From Roridomyces roridus (lineage: Eukaryota; Basidiomycota; Agaricomycetes; Agaricales; Mycenaceae), in assembly GCA_029378245.1 (NCBI GenBank), contig JARKIF010000018.1, positions 868,001 to 932,000 on the forward strand: DNA of 64,000 nucleotides. Reading direction: 5' to 3'. The notes beneath the pieces were generated by a model, which saw nothing but the letters and a program-made list of their open reading frames with translations, was not told the origin of the DNA and searched no databases. Numbering within the stretch: position 1 is the stretch's first letter; the number at the start of each line of letters is the position of its first letter. The translations under genes and the position numbers were made by a program. Shown piece after piece: positions 53,811 to 64,000 of the stretch.

Positions 53811-54102
53811 TAGGGGAGGTCAGAGTGGAACGAAACGAGTCGATTCTCGCATCGATTCTGACGTCGGAACTCTTTCGATTCTCAGGACCAAATACTCGGA
53901 AACACGAGTTCCGAAGCTAGAATCGAAACAGAATCGATTCTGAGTTCCGAACAGAATCGATGTTCCTCCTCCCGAGGAGGAACTATATCCGTTTCGGAAC
54001 TCAGAATCGAAACTCGATCGAAACTCGGTCAAGAATCGACCGAGTTCCGACATGAGAATCGATCCAGAATCGACGGTCCGTCCTCCACTCTGACCTCCCA
54101 TA
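53811..54102. mobile_element. Small MITE with GAATCGA words, inside an intron
   Basis: gggaggtcagagtgga at 53814 and its perfect complement ending at 54099 define the inverted repeat; TAGGGG-like outer bases fit a hAT end. The interior is packed with tcgattct/agaatcga words in both orientations and a central palindrome (ctcctcccgaggagg). It lies in intron 2 of the split orphan gene. No clear target duplication. Confidence 0.75.
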
Positions 54103-54567
54103 ATCTCGCGTGCCTCCAGTGAAAGCTGGGTAAAACAGGCGAGTGACGACGACAACAACGATCCCATTATGCGCGCTGTGCTCAACAGTACGTGTTCGTG
54201 CTCCTCTCCCTGCCAAACACCCCACGAGCAATTGCATCAGGTTTGCAAGCGGAATGGGAAGAATTCGAGAGAACCGGAAAAATTCACGGCCCTGATCCCA
54301 GCGGGCTGCAGCCTATTGCGCAAGTTCTCGCTAGCCAATTCTGAGATGGCCTCAATTATACGTAGACTCGAATCACATACTGTGTAGAAAGAGGAGAATT
54401 GAGGAAGCTTGTGGAGTGCGTCCGGGAGTTGGGATAACCGGAGCACCGGAGCACCGAAGCACCGATCAGTTGGTGATCTCGGTGTTTTGCCGCTCGGCAC
54501 GATCGGGTCAGATCATTACATCATTACTCCTGACTCGAGTCTCGACGACACCACGCCGCTACCTGCC

Positions 54568-55190
54568 TAGTGCTGGCAAGGTTCGGTTCGGTTCGGTTCA
54601 GCAGCATTTTTTCTGAACCCCGAACCTGAACCTGGCGTTCGGTTCGGGCCATTGCCGAACCTTGAACCTGAACGCGCGTTCGCGTTCGGTTCAGGTTCGA
54701 ACGCGTTCGAACCCCGCCGGTCCCTGATCCCAAGAATCCTCCCAAAAAAATGCTATGTGCTGAGGGTACCTGGGAAGGAGTCAACTGAGGTGCTTTGGGG
54801 AGCCCGATGGATCATGTACGGCGCTGTAATGTGCAGCCGACACATTCCCACCACTATTGATGCGCCATCAATCATCTTGATGATTAGTCAGAGGCACGCA
54901 ACACGGCGTAAAAATGGGCTACAAGGGTGTGGATGTTACCGGATGGGCATACTTGCTACAGATCGCACCGGCACTGCCAGAAATGTGGGAAATCCGGCGT
55001 GTAATTGACACAATTGCGCTGATGGGGTTCACTTTCAGGTTCAGGTTCGAACGCGTGCGGTGCTGGCCGAACCCCGAACCGAACTTGCGTTCAGGTTCAG
55101 GGATTTTGTGAACCTGAACGCTGAACCCGCGTCCGGTTCAGGTTCGGTTCAGGTTCGAACCGATTTCTGAACCGGACCTTGCCACCACTA
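54568..55190. mobile_element. hAT-type MITE, TSD tacctgcc, GGTTCG-rich
   Basis: Ends tagtgctggcaaggttcggt and, inverted, tagtggtggcaaggtccggt. The exact 8-bp duplication tacctgcc lies at 54560-54567 and 55191-55198. Both subterminal regions are dominated by GGTTCAGGTTCG repeats. 623 bp, no transposase. Confidence 0.9.
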
Positions 55191-55198
55191 TACCTGCC

Positions 55199-56599
55199 CG
55201 CCTCCCGCCGACCCTTGTGGACTGCCCGACACACTTGACCCCTGGCATCGCACTGCGACATCACCATTGCAACAAGGCCTCAACTCCAAGCCACTCTCCT
55301 CAGGCTCGGGCATCTGATAAGTGGCGGGATACCGGTGGGACCATCGCAAGGTTGAGAGAGGAGCGAAGGAGGAGAGACAAGCATGGCATGGCGAGATCCA
55401 CCCGCACCCGGTGAGTCACCATTCTCAGGCTTCACCCACTTGTCACCCACTGTTCCTCCCGCCGAGTGCGCGTGCTCATTCTGTCTCATCCCTCTACCCC
55501 CACTAGATGTGCTACAGTGCGCACCCCTCGCCGACCCCGCCGTCTTGCCGCCTTCGCAATCGCGCTTGTCTGAGACATCGTCTGGGTTACCCGACTCCCT
55601 CATCCCGCCCTCTACTTCCTCGCGCGCCTCCCATACCCCGCGTCACACCGTGTACACGCCACTCTCTCACCTCCACTCGGCGCTCCCATTCTGCCGCTCC
55701 CGCCGTTCGTTCGGACGCTTCAACGCAACGCCGCTTCGCCCGTCTCACAATTACTAGTGGATCGTATTAGGCTGTAGATACAATGAAATGATGCGACTGT
55801 CTTTTTTGTTTGAATCCATCCATATTACATCGCATTGATGAATTGGAGACTGGATAGTACTAGCCAGGAGAACATGAGCATTGCGCGGCGAGGGCAAGGC
55901 GAAGGGATGTATGTGTTGGCCGTGATGGCAGTCGCAGCGGCACATCACCGCAGCACAGCCATCAAATCGTCGGTGCCACGGTTATCCCAACTCCCAAATT
56001 TTGTGAGCTTGTCGGAGTCCTGCCACTCAATCTCCGGCGTCCGCATCATTTGTTCTGTTCTTCTCACCACTCTGTGTCAACCGGTGGCTCGTTTTTGACC
56101 ACATCCAATGCTCTGCCTGCGAATTCCAGCTGTGCAGTATGGCAAACAATATGGACGATCGTGCAGAACGCAGCTCGTGGATTCACCTAGCTCGAAGATG
56201 GATGGCTTATGCAAAGATCTCCGCGTTTCCACATGCGTGCGGCCCTCGAGGTGAGCTGCCACTCTTTTCAATTTTTTTTTTCCAAACTGTCATTTACGAT
56301 TCGCGTGTAGGCCATCGAATCGCCTCTGTTGTTATATCCGACGAGCACATTCTCATCGCACAACTTGTGCTTTCGTGAACTTGAACGTTCAATCTCGTGC
56401 TCAATGGCACGACCACTCATTTGGGACGACGCGGAGACTTTTCGTGTGCGGGGGGACTCGCTCAATTGGACTCCCTGCTGGAAATTCGACACTCAGTTTT
56501 CGCGACGATTCCGTTGGCTGGCCTAACGTTCCGCCTTTCAGAGGTTCAACATCTCGGCTGGAACGAGTGGGTACACACCCAGCTTCTACCGCCCTCTCT
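55199..56599. other. Unassigned stretch with exon-like pieces
   Basis: On the plus strand an intron-like GTGAGT...CACTAG (about 55411-55506) joins basic, Arg-rich pieces; on the minus strand MRTPEIEWQDSDKLTKFGSW (about 56046-55940) looks like a last exon preceded by an AG acceptor. Neither could be extended to a full gene. MANNMDDRAERSSWIHLARR at 56139 is another possible first exon. Confidence 0.25.
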
Positions 56600-56694
56600 G
56601 ACTGGAAATAGATGTTTTTGAAAAAAATTGACGTACCGGAAAGCAGGGATCCGCTATACGACCACCGAGCCATAACGGTGTCTTCAAGTTTTCC

Positions 56695-56898
56695 AGGATG
56701 TTGGAGGAAGGCGGCGCCGTTTTCTTGGGCTTGAGTGCGTGTTGGCTCTGCTTGGATATGCGGTATATGCTGACCTGGGCTTTCAAGACACACTCCACGA
56801 AAACGGCGACCCGAGGCGCTACATTCGAGATTGGTTGTGGGAGCTCGCAAACCTCCAAGGACTGGGGACGCACCTTGAATTTTTTCGCCGCCGCGAAC
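56695..56898 (+). pseudogene. Orphan exon
   Basis: An exon-like block reads LGLECVLALLGYAVYADLGF, then TLHENGDPRRYIRDWLWELA and FFRRREH, ending at GTAAGC. It has strong coding character (Trp, Tyr, acidic/basic pattern), but its flanking exons are not identifiable. Family unknown. Confidence 0.35.
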
Positions 56899-57399
56899 AC
56901 GTAAGCGGATCGCTGTGGGACGCATGTCTGCAAGTGTAGACTTAGGGCTCCAGTATGTGCGGTTCGCTCTGCCTGAAAACGTAGTACTCACCGTGGCTCA
57001 GATGACGCTCTTGTCATGGGGTATGGCGGAAGTGCACCTGTCGAGGCTGACACACACCTGGACTATTTCCCACCACCTAGCATCGCCGACGTCGGTGAAC
57101 CCACCGCGCTACACTTGCCGTCGCCGTCTGCGGCGACCTCGGGCCTACATCTGCCCGGCGTGGAAGGAGTTGGTGACATCGGCGGAAAGAATGCGATTAT
57201 TCCGCGGGAGGACGGGCGCTTTCCTGGCGTATTTGAAGCACCAGCGCAACCTAGGGCTGGGCATGGATGAGAGCCGTTGTGAGGGAAGAGGAAAAACAAG
57301 AGGGTCTGAAACACTGATTTAGGATCTGATGCAGTGAGCGCTTGAACTGTTTCCCCTTCTTCCATCACCTCTAATATCGACCTAGTCCCCAAAACTCGA

Positions 57400-59700
57400 G
57401 CTTGGACCGCGGACTTCACGTCGTCGACATCTTGGAGACCATCCACGCGCGGGCTTATTCTTATCATCAAGTAACAGCAAGAGAAGACGAGGCCAATATT
57501 ACTCGGCTTGTCTCCCAGCTTTCGAGAATGCAAGGCGCCGCACTGAAATTGGGTCGATTCTCGAGTATTCAAGGTGTGTGGGCCCTTGACCTGACTGCGG
57601 GTCGTTGCTGACAGCGGACGAAGATATGTCTGCCCCGACCGGTACAATCTTCCGGCACATGCCAAATTAAACCACAACACGGGCAGATGGAGGTCAGTCT
57701 CTCACTATAACCCCGCTCTATCCTGTTTTGAAACGCGCCCTTCAGCAAGTTCGTACCAATGTGCTACCGCGTTAGGCCGACTAAAAGTCGCCTCCTTTGA
57801 CCATGCCCCTTCACCACACCGCAGTGGCCGCGGGGTCTCGCTTTCTTGCACAGACGTCCGATTTCCTATCACGATCACCAATTCGATAGCAAATGATCTT
57901 GGATGTGTCAACGCTCACCGGGACGACCACTTTGTCTCGAGCTTGCTGGATCCTGTGTTCGGACTTTTTCTTAAATATGAAGGATGGCTCGGACCCGGTG
58001 ACGTTGCTTGACCTTGCGGGCAAGTTCAAGAGTGAGTATCCGTCTATGGTTCTTCGATTTCCGCCTAACGATGAATTCCAGATACACTGAAAGCCTGTGG
58101 CGGGTCCGCCGCTGTCTGTCTGGGCGGGTGGAATTGACAACCTGACTGACGAGGTAAGCACTCCCCCATTCCCGGAAAAGTCCGTTTACTCAATATAAGA
58201 CCAGGCCGCCGTCAGAGTCATGTCACACATTTTCGGTCCTGCCTACATGGAGTACTGGCACTGGACCAACGTGTTATTCAGTGCATGGACACTCGGAACT
58301 CGAGAAACCTGTCCCTTCCGTTCATCAGCTCCGTCACCGACATCGTATCAAGCATGCTTGTCCGCACTGATAGACGAAGCCATCTGGTAGCCTCTGGAGG
58401 GCCACTCGAAATCAATCACCAGAATCATTTTCGAGGGTGTTCCTGCGCCTGCGCAGGCGCAGGAGAATGCGAGCTTGAGCCATGGGATGGCAGCACGGAG
58501 AGCCCGATAGCTCTGGATCATGCAGAGCGAATGGTCGCAGCCAGGATCCAGCGCTACCTCTTGGGCTGCAGCGTTCGCAACAAGTACGTACGCACGTACG
58601 CTCTTCCTTCCTTCCTTCCTTCCTTCCTTCCGCCTCCTGGTGCTGACATTTTCCTGGCAGATGGTAGCCCGTGTCTTTGAGCAGAGGTGTTAACCGACTC
58701 GCGTAGACCGCCAGCCGCAACTCCTGCAAGCCGTGCTGACGACTGCCTCGCTGGCAGCAGCCTTGGGTCTCGCCGCCTCTCTGGGTGAACAAGCTCTCGA
58801 AGAATGACCAAAGCAATATCGCTCGGGTCGGATGCGACCGGAAATCGGGCCAATTTTCGTATCCAGCGTGTGTGCGTTTTTTACTTGACTGTACGGCGTT
58901 GCTGACGGCGGACGAAGATATGCACCCTGCCTGCAGATTCGGATAAAATCTTCCGGTGGATGCAAAGAAAAAAAAAAAAAAAACAGCATATTCTCACCAC
59001 CAGTCCACCGCCATTGGCCCTCGCCTCTTTTGAGGGTGTCCTTCGGTCAAGTCAGTCCACCACACCACACTGGTTCCGGAGCTCACGCCTCCTGGCGCAG
59101 ACGCCCGCGTTCCTGTCAACTGCCCCATATCGCCAATTCTATCGCAAGTGACCTCGGAAATGTCAGGAGGACGACCACTACCTAACGGCTGTTTCTGACT
59201 GTACGGTGCGGGTCAGTAATGCACCCCGTCCTGTGTATACCGGCGAAAGACGTCCACAGGTAATGAAGGAGGAGCTGACGAATCTGGATTCGTTGGGTGC
59301 AGGATGGGAGTATTGCGACCGTACTGGTCATGGGCAAGTGGAGCGGGGAGTCTGGGTGAGGGAGTGGTGGGGAGCTTGACCAACGAGATCGGGATGAGGT
59401 GCTTTTACTTCCTTTCACTCCCTTTCCCCGCGGGCTGACTTCTTGCTGGTAGATCGCAGCTCGTGTAATCGAGTTTTGTCTCAAAAGGGTTATTCTCTTT
59501 CCGACTCATGCAGACCGGCCCCAACTTTTCGACTTTCGTGTGGAACCTTCGGCCGGTGGCGCTGGTCGACTTCCGCCTAACGCGGGAGTATGGGAAGGTC
59601 TTTGACGATGGCTGGCTGCATGATGGTCGCCCACTTGCAGTCGGAAGGTGGAGTATCTTGCAGGCGAAGATAATCAGGTACATTCCCTTCTGATGCTTCT
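57400..59700 (+). pseudogene. Two or more degenerate copies of an unknown multi-exon gene
   Basis: gcggacgaagatatg with aatcttccgg about 30 nt later recurs near 57615 and 58908. ITNSIANDLGCV-like (about 57860) and IANSIASDLGNV-like (about 59130) peptides recur. QMVARVFEQ-like (58668) and QIAARVIEF-like (59455) peptides also recur. Spacing of about 1.3 kb between 57.6, 58.9 and a weaker trace at 59.2 indicates tandem duplication followed by decay. No function. Confidence 0.35.
58602..58631. repeat. (TTCC)n microsatellite
   Basis: About seven tandem TTCC units, in a probable intron of a relic gene. Confidence 0.9.
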
Positions 59701-60069
59701 CTCGCCTTGTATTGATTCTCTCCAGTTCATAGCTCGCCGCACACGTCGACTCGATGACCCTTGGGCCTTCTCACCACACCCGTGCAGCCCCAGACGCCGC
59801 AGCCGTTTGCGCGGTGACGTCGATTACGGGCGGATTGCGGGAATGATTCTGGTGATAGTACAGCATCGCGCCCAGGGAGAGGTCTAGCTTGAATCGGTAG
59901 ATCCAATCTTCCTCTTGAAAAAGACGTCACTGAGGGGGCCGTTCTTAGGAAGTCAATTGGGGCGTTTTTGCTTGTTCAAACACCTCCAAGTCTGAGAGGC
60001 TCTTGCATTTGTAAGAGGTTCGCTTATCCTGATTTTCACCCGCTCATACCATCTGCTCTACCACGGCCA

Positions 60070-60141
60070 AAACAGCTACACGGAAAGTCGGCGAGAGGTG
60101 GGAGGAACGTGGCAAGACGTTTCGTTCAGAGGCTGGATAGC
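60070..60141 (+). pseudogene. Relic of the right-end F-box family (C-terminus)
   Basis: TRKVGERWEERGKTFRSEAG followed by a stop matches the last exon of the gene at 61639-62900 (WRKVGEKWEECGMKVLHAEA). Nothing else of that gene is recognisable upstream. Confidence 0.5.
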
Positions 60142-60423
60142 CCTATTTCATTGAGGAATTCGTGCGGGAGCGCGGCGACGAGAGTTATGTACGTTGATCG
60201 ACAGGAGTATGACTACGGTGGATAAGTGAATCGAAGCAATCGCAGACGATGGGCCATTGCCGCGGGAAGACACCATCATCTGCAGCAAATCCATCTAACC
60301 AACCGGCAGCAGGAAATGTGTATCTGACTGCCACCCTTCCATGTCGCCGTGGGCAAGGCATTTCCACCCGCGACACAGGGCAAAGACCAGCCCTCTGCCC
60401 GCAGCGCAAGCACGAGTCCAGGT

Positions 60424-61443
60424 CTAACGCCGCCGCTGCAGCTCCTTCTCCGCCACTTCAAAACAATCCGGCAACCTCCAACTCCACGCATGCCACGGGG
60501 CATCCCCTATTGGGCCCAGATGCACATAAACGCGCTTATCGACAAACGCATCGTCACGAAGCCGCTGCAGAGCCCAGCGGTACTCGGTCTTGGCGCCCGT
60601 GAGGAGGACGAGGTAGCGCGCGTGGGGAACGGCAATGAGAAAGGTGGTGAGTGCTGAGCCTATGCCCGGCGCCTCGGGGTCGGGGAGGGCAGAGTAGTCG
60701 ACAGCCAGGTGGGTGAGTGATGGGAGGTGAGCGAGGGTGGTGGAGGCTGATGCGGGGAGGGAGGAAGAGAGGCCGAGGTGGGTGAGGGTGGAAGACCAGC
60801 GTGGAGGGGTCGAGGGATTGGGGAAGGATACCTCCGAAACGAGAAGCCGTGTAAGGGGCAGCGAGGAAAGGAGGGGAGCAAGGGCGGTGTATGGATGGTG
60901 GCACCCAAAACTCACAACGCTGGTGCAAACGCTGAGGATGCGCTGGACGGCATAGAGGGGCACCATGCGGTCGAGATAGAGGTGCTTGACACGGGCAGCG
61001 AAGAAGGTGGCTGGCCGGGCATCGACGGTGGCAAGGAACGACGAGAAGGGGTCCCTGCCATTGTAGTTCTGAAGAAGTGCGACTCGCTCGTAGATAAAGG
61101 GCTCGATCCTGTGCCTTGTTACACGACACTCGGTGAACGGAAGTGACTATACGTACCAGCTCTGGGCTCTCCTACACACCTGTGGCAGAACCAGCGTCGT
61201 GTCCCCAACATGCTGGTGCGACCAATAATCCGACGGAAAGTCGGTGGCCACGACAAGCTCGAATATCTCGCGCTCGAGCTCCGGTGGCAGCTTGGGGTCG
61301 CCTGTGATTATTTCACGCACTGCAGGAACAGGCGGTGGATCAGCCCGCGAGAGCCGTCGTAGGGCTCGTTTGAACTGAGACACAATCAGATTGGTCGGAC
61401 GAGCAAGGGCTGGTCGCCGTACCCTGGCTTGAATCTTGTTCAT
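60424..61443 (-). CDS. F-box-like protein
   Basis: Two exons, 61443-61157 and 61114-60424, with a 42-nt intron (GTACGT...ACAAG), give 325 residues. The N-terminus is basic. LPPELEREIFELVVATDFP followed by TTLVLPQVCRRAQSW is an F-box-type start, as in many Agaricomycete proteins, and RIEPFIYERVALLQ follows. The rest alternates short Leu-rich helices and strands (LPLTRLLVSEVSF, LTHLGLSS, LPSLTHLAVD), consistent with leucine-rich repeats. DCFEVAEKELQRRR ends it. Probably an SCF adaptor; the target is unknown. Confidence 0.7.
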
Positions 61444-61638
61444 GTATGGTGACGGAGAGGAGAACCAATTTCAATTGAATACATTTGAGCAGTCAATCGT
61501 CTTTTGTCCGAACGTGAAAGTTTTGCAGGGACTCCCGGCGAGAGTGGGGAAGTAACTCGAGGACCGACATGGCAAGAGGAGGGCGTTTGATGGGCATCAT
61601 TTGCCTTTGTCCACAACCACCACCTTGGCTCGAATACC

Positions 61639-62900
61639 ATGCGGACTCGAAGCTCGCAAAGGGCTCGATTGCGTATAACGATGTGGCTGCCGAACGAGGT
61701 ACTCACCGAGATCATTCAAAATGCACCCCGAGCAGACCAAACGACGCTCTGCCGCGTCTCCAAACTTTTCCATGAGCTTGTCCTGCCCATACTCCTTAAA
61801 AAAGTTGCCTTCAGTCTATGGAAGTCCCGCCCCGGAGCCCTTGAGGCTTTCTGTCGCACCATGATTCGGAATCCTGCGCGGGCGGATTCAGCCCGATCTC
61901 TGACCTTCCTTAATATGTACGTTGGAACTTTGTTTCAGACTGGCATGGTACTGATTCCGGCCGCTCCCAAGATCTTTCGATGATTTCCCCGCCAAAGGTC
62001 TATTAATCGAATGCTTAAAGCTCATGCGACAACTGGAGCACTTTTGTATCCGAGACTTCCGCCCGCTCGGAGTAGGCTCCTGCCTCGCTAATCTTGACCT
62101 TCCCAACCTGTGGTCATGCACCCTAGAATTTCACGCCGAGTCCTGGGAACTCCACGTTGCGAAATTTTTGACTCGCCACCCGACCATAACGCATCTTCGT
62201 CTGTACATGTGGACCCTCGATAGAGACGAACCCTTGCCCCAGGGGACCTTGCTACCTAGGCTTCAGTATTACCATGGACAGCTCCACCTACTTGGTGCAT
62301 TTTCCAAGCAAAGTCTTGTAGCTGTTCAAACTTCTTGGATGGAGCAGGCCCCGAGTCTTATCGAGAAGCTCGGCCCCAATCTCGCGAGTCTTTCTATCGA
62401 TTCTTTTTTCGCGGCACAAATCCCCGATGCCATTATCCATTTATCAACGCACATGTCGCAGTTGGAAAAATTGCAACTACACTGCTCGGATGCTCGTGCT
62501 ACCGCGGTAAGCCTATGCTTCTTATTCCTGACTCAAACCGGAGCTTATATTCATACAGGCAATGGCAAACGACATCAACGCCTACTTGCCGCGGTTTAAG
62601 CGTCTCGCATATCTGGTGTTCATGATAAACTATAATCCACAAGGGAAGGATTCGTTACTCAACTCAGACATCGAACGCGGGGCTCTCGCAGCCTGGGAAA
62701 CTATCTGCCCGACTCTGAGAGGCTGCTGCACTGGTAAGCTGCCCATTCATACCTGATTCCGCACAATCTTCAACCACCTCGTAGGGCGAACAGCTTGGCG
62801 GAAAGTCGGCGAGAAGTGGGAGGAATGTGGCATGAAGGTGTTACATGCAGAGGCTGGATTTGCGGTATTCGATCAACTGTTAATTATTGATGAGCGTTGA
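61639..62900 (+). CDS. F-box/leucine-rich protein, tandem copy 1
   Basis: Exons 61639-61916, 61972-62506, 62559-62733 and 62785-62900 (introns 51-55 nt) close to 367 residues. WLPNEVLTEIIQNAPRADQT with LCRVSKLFHELVLPILLKKV is an F-box. The second exon carries Leu-rich units (LEHFCIRDFRPL, HPTITHLRLYMW, LGPNLASLSIDSFF, MSQLEKLQLHC). The end has WRKVGEKWEECGMK. The start at 61639 rather than the internal ATG at 61681 is favoured because the neighbouring copy conserves the same MRTRS N-terminus. Confidence 0.75.
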
Positions 62901-63075
62901 ACGTGCTTACAAGTTGAACTCGAATGAGATTAGAGATTATGAGAGCGATCCGTCGTACTAACGCATCGAGTCGTTTTTTCCGCCGAATTCGCCGAGGAAA
63001 AACTTTGATGGCCATCACTCGCTCTTGTCCGCAACCACCATCTTCTAACCTCGAGATACTCTTTCTCCAGTACAC

Positions 63076-64000
63076 ATGCGGACTCGAAGTGCTCAAAAGG
63101 CCTGTATGCGCATAACTCGATGGCTTCCAAACGAAGTTCTCACCGAAATCATCCAAAACGCGCCCAAATGTGACCAGTGTCTCCAAACTCTTCTATGCTC
63201 TGGCGTTGCCCATTGACAACCGAGAAGTGGTCCTACGCATTTACATTCCCAATCATCGGGGCCTTGAGCCCTTCTATCGCGCGATGATTCGGAATCCTGC
63301 TCGAACGGATTCAGTGCGATGTCTGACCTTGATAAATCTGTAAGAGGTTTGAGCTCCGCTCCAGACTAACAGAAAGCTGAATCTTCCCTTCCCAGAAACC
63401 GTTCTTCCGTCCCCGGCCAAGAATTATTGATCAAATGCTTGGAACTCATGCGAGGGCTTGGGCACTTGACTATCGATGACTTCCCCGTGGTCACTGGCGT
63501 GGTCTCCTGCCTCGCTAAGCTCACCTTTCCCAACCTTTTGTCCTGCCTTCTATCGGAGATAGGAACCGACTCCTGGAACCTCCATGTTGCGCAGTTTTTG
63601 CGCCGACACCCTACCATAACCCATCTTTCCCTCGAGAGCGCCCCCAAACTTGAAGGACCTATTGCGGAGGGTGATTTGCTACCAAAGCTGCAATACTACT
63701 GCGGAGACCTCAAGGACCTTCGTTTCTTTTCGACGCACGGCCTGGTAGCCGTGCGAATCACATGGAATGTACAGCTCCAAAGTCTTGTTGAAAGACTCGC
63801 TGCACAAACCGGCCCCAATCTCACTGGTCTTTACATCGACCTTCTATCCGTGGCTGACTTCCCCGGTGTTCTCATCCATTTATCGACACACATGCCGCAC
63901 TTGGAAAAATTGAAACTGCGCTGGTGGGAGGGGTCTATTAGCGGTGTACGTCTGCAATTTAAATTCCTCGCTTTGGTCCGGGCCTTATAAACTCCAATTC
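63076..64000 (+). pseudogene. F-box/leucine-rich protein, tandem copy 2, frameshifted and partial
   Basis: ATG 63076 (MRTRSAQKACMRITRWLPNE). Compared with copy 1, about 14 nt are missing after codons for NAPKCDQ (about 63175), which shifts the frame; VSKLFYALALPI continues in the shifted frame. Intron 63340-63395, then a long exon with LTIDDFPVVTGVVSCLAKLT, HPTITHLSLESA, TGPNLTGLYIDLLS and MPHLEKLKLRWW up to about 63945, where a donor (GTACGT) begins just before the window end. Upstream sequence (about 62996-63075) is also duplicated from copy 1, so the unit duplicated with its promoter. Confidence 0.7.

Larger units (their letters stand above)
48767..54344 (+). pseudogene. Paralogue of the 238-aa orphan gene, split by a 4.5-kb element
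   Basis: Exon 1 (48767-49015, 83 codons, MSAAGTTRHNDYERAIGGVV) ends at a donor matching that of the 41.9-kb paralogue. After a 64-nt intron, exon 2 starts at 49080 and is interrupted nine bases later. It resumes at 53583 as SRPVCTTILRRFGW and TGLDEAKFFVLTA. A frameshift follows, then ALDSWAEEFYRPLFEIARD to 53775. The intron from 53776 contains a MITE. Exon 3 is 54126-54187 (WVKQASD) and exon 4 starts at 54241 (LQAEWEEFERTGK) with a premature stop at 54342-54344. Intron positions match the intact copy throughout. Confidence 0.7.

Noticed and set aside
1..64000. Secondary-metabolite or other functional gene cluster
   Set aside because: No polyketide/peptide synthase, terpene cyclase, P450 or cluster regulator was seen; neighbouring genes are functionally unrelated.
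1..64000. CRISPR array or prokaryotic operon structure
   Set aside because: No regularly spaced repeats; genes are spliced and eukaryotic.

Overview
The window is nuclear DNA of a mushroom-forming basidiomycete (Agaricomycetes, order Agaricales plausible; genus not determinable). The evidence is the intron style (almost every intron I could place is 42-64 nt, with very short exons in places) and the gene content: lineage-restricted F-box families, a DUF6534-type membrane protein, a Gly-rich-N-terminus orphan family, a fungal arrestin-like protein, and Agaricomycete-type transposons. Genes were rebuilt by joining exons by eye. Several models close exactly in frame across 2-12 exons.

Layout. 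1-6.1 kb: the 5' part of a Harbinger transposase gene, then a decayed hAT transposon (8-bp duplication gacttagt) that has itself been interrupted. 6.5-12.4 kb: a 5-oxoprolinase fragment, an Rtt106-type histone chaperone with a one-base frameshift, a small conserved protein and a five-exon arrestin-like gene. 12.6-36.6 kb: an expanded family of single-exon F-box proteins in both orientations. Two copies (26.1-27.2 and 35.6-36.6 kb), plus the ones at 12.8 and 18.4 kb, look intact; one has its 3' end replaced by a transposon, one has a C-terminal frameshift, one is a multi-lesion pseudogene, and there are three shorter relics. Interspersed are a Gln/Pro-rich gene broken by a CACTA-like element, an intact amino-acid transporter (nine exons) and a small hypothetical gene. 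37.2-46.3 kb: a Gly-rich orphan-family gene, remnants of membrane-protein genes, an orphan 238-aa gene, a secreted GDSL esterase (eight exons) and a DUF6534-type membrane protein (twelve exons). 48.8-55.2 kb: a paralogue of the 238-aa orphan gene, split in exon 2 by a 4.5-kb element with perfect 55-bp inverted repeats and a 7-bp target duplication. That element contains a hAT-type MITE and a LINE-like reverse transcriptase; two more MITEs follow. 55.2-60.3 kb: mostly degenerate repeated gene fragments. 60.4-64 kb: F-box/leucine-rich-type genes, two of them in tandem, the last one frameshifted and cut by the window edge.

Common thread. This is an accessory, fast-turnover region in which F-box families duplicate and short non-autonomous DNA transposons repeatedly insert into genes, exactly at a splice donor, inside an intron, inside an exon and at a 3' end. 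At least three copies of a tRNA-derived SINE are also present. Housekeeping-type genes (Rtt106-like, arrestin-like, transporter, GDSL esterase) are scattered between. I see no operon-like or biosynthetic cluster, no CRISPR, no rRNA and no convincing functional tRNA.
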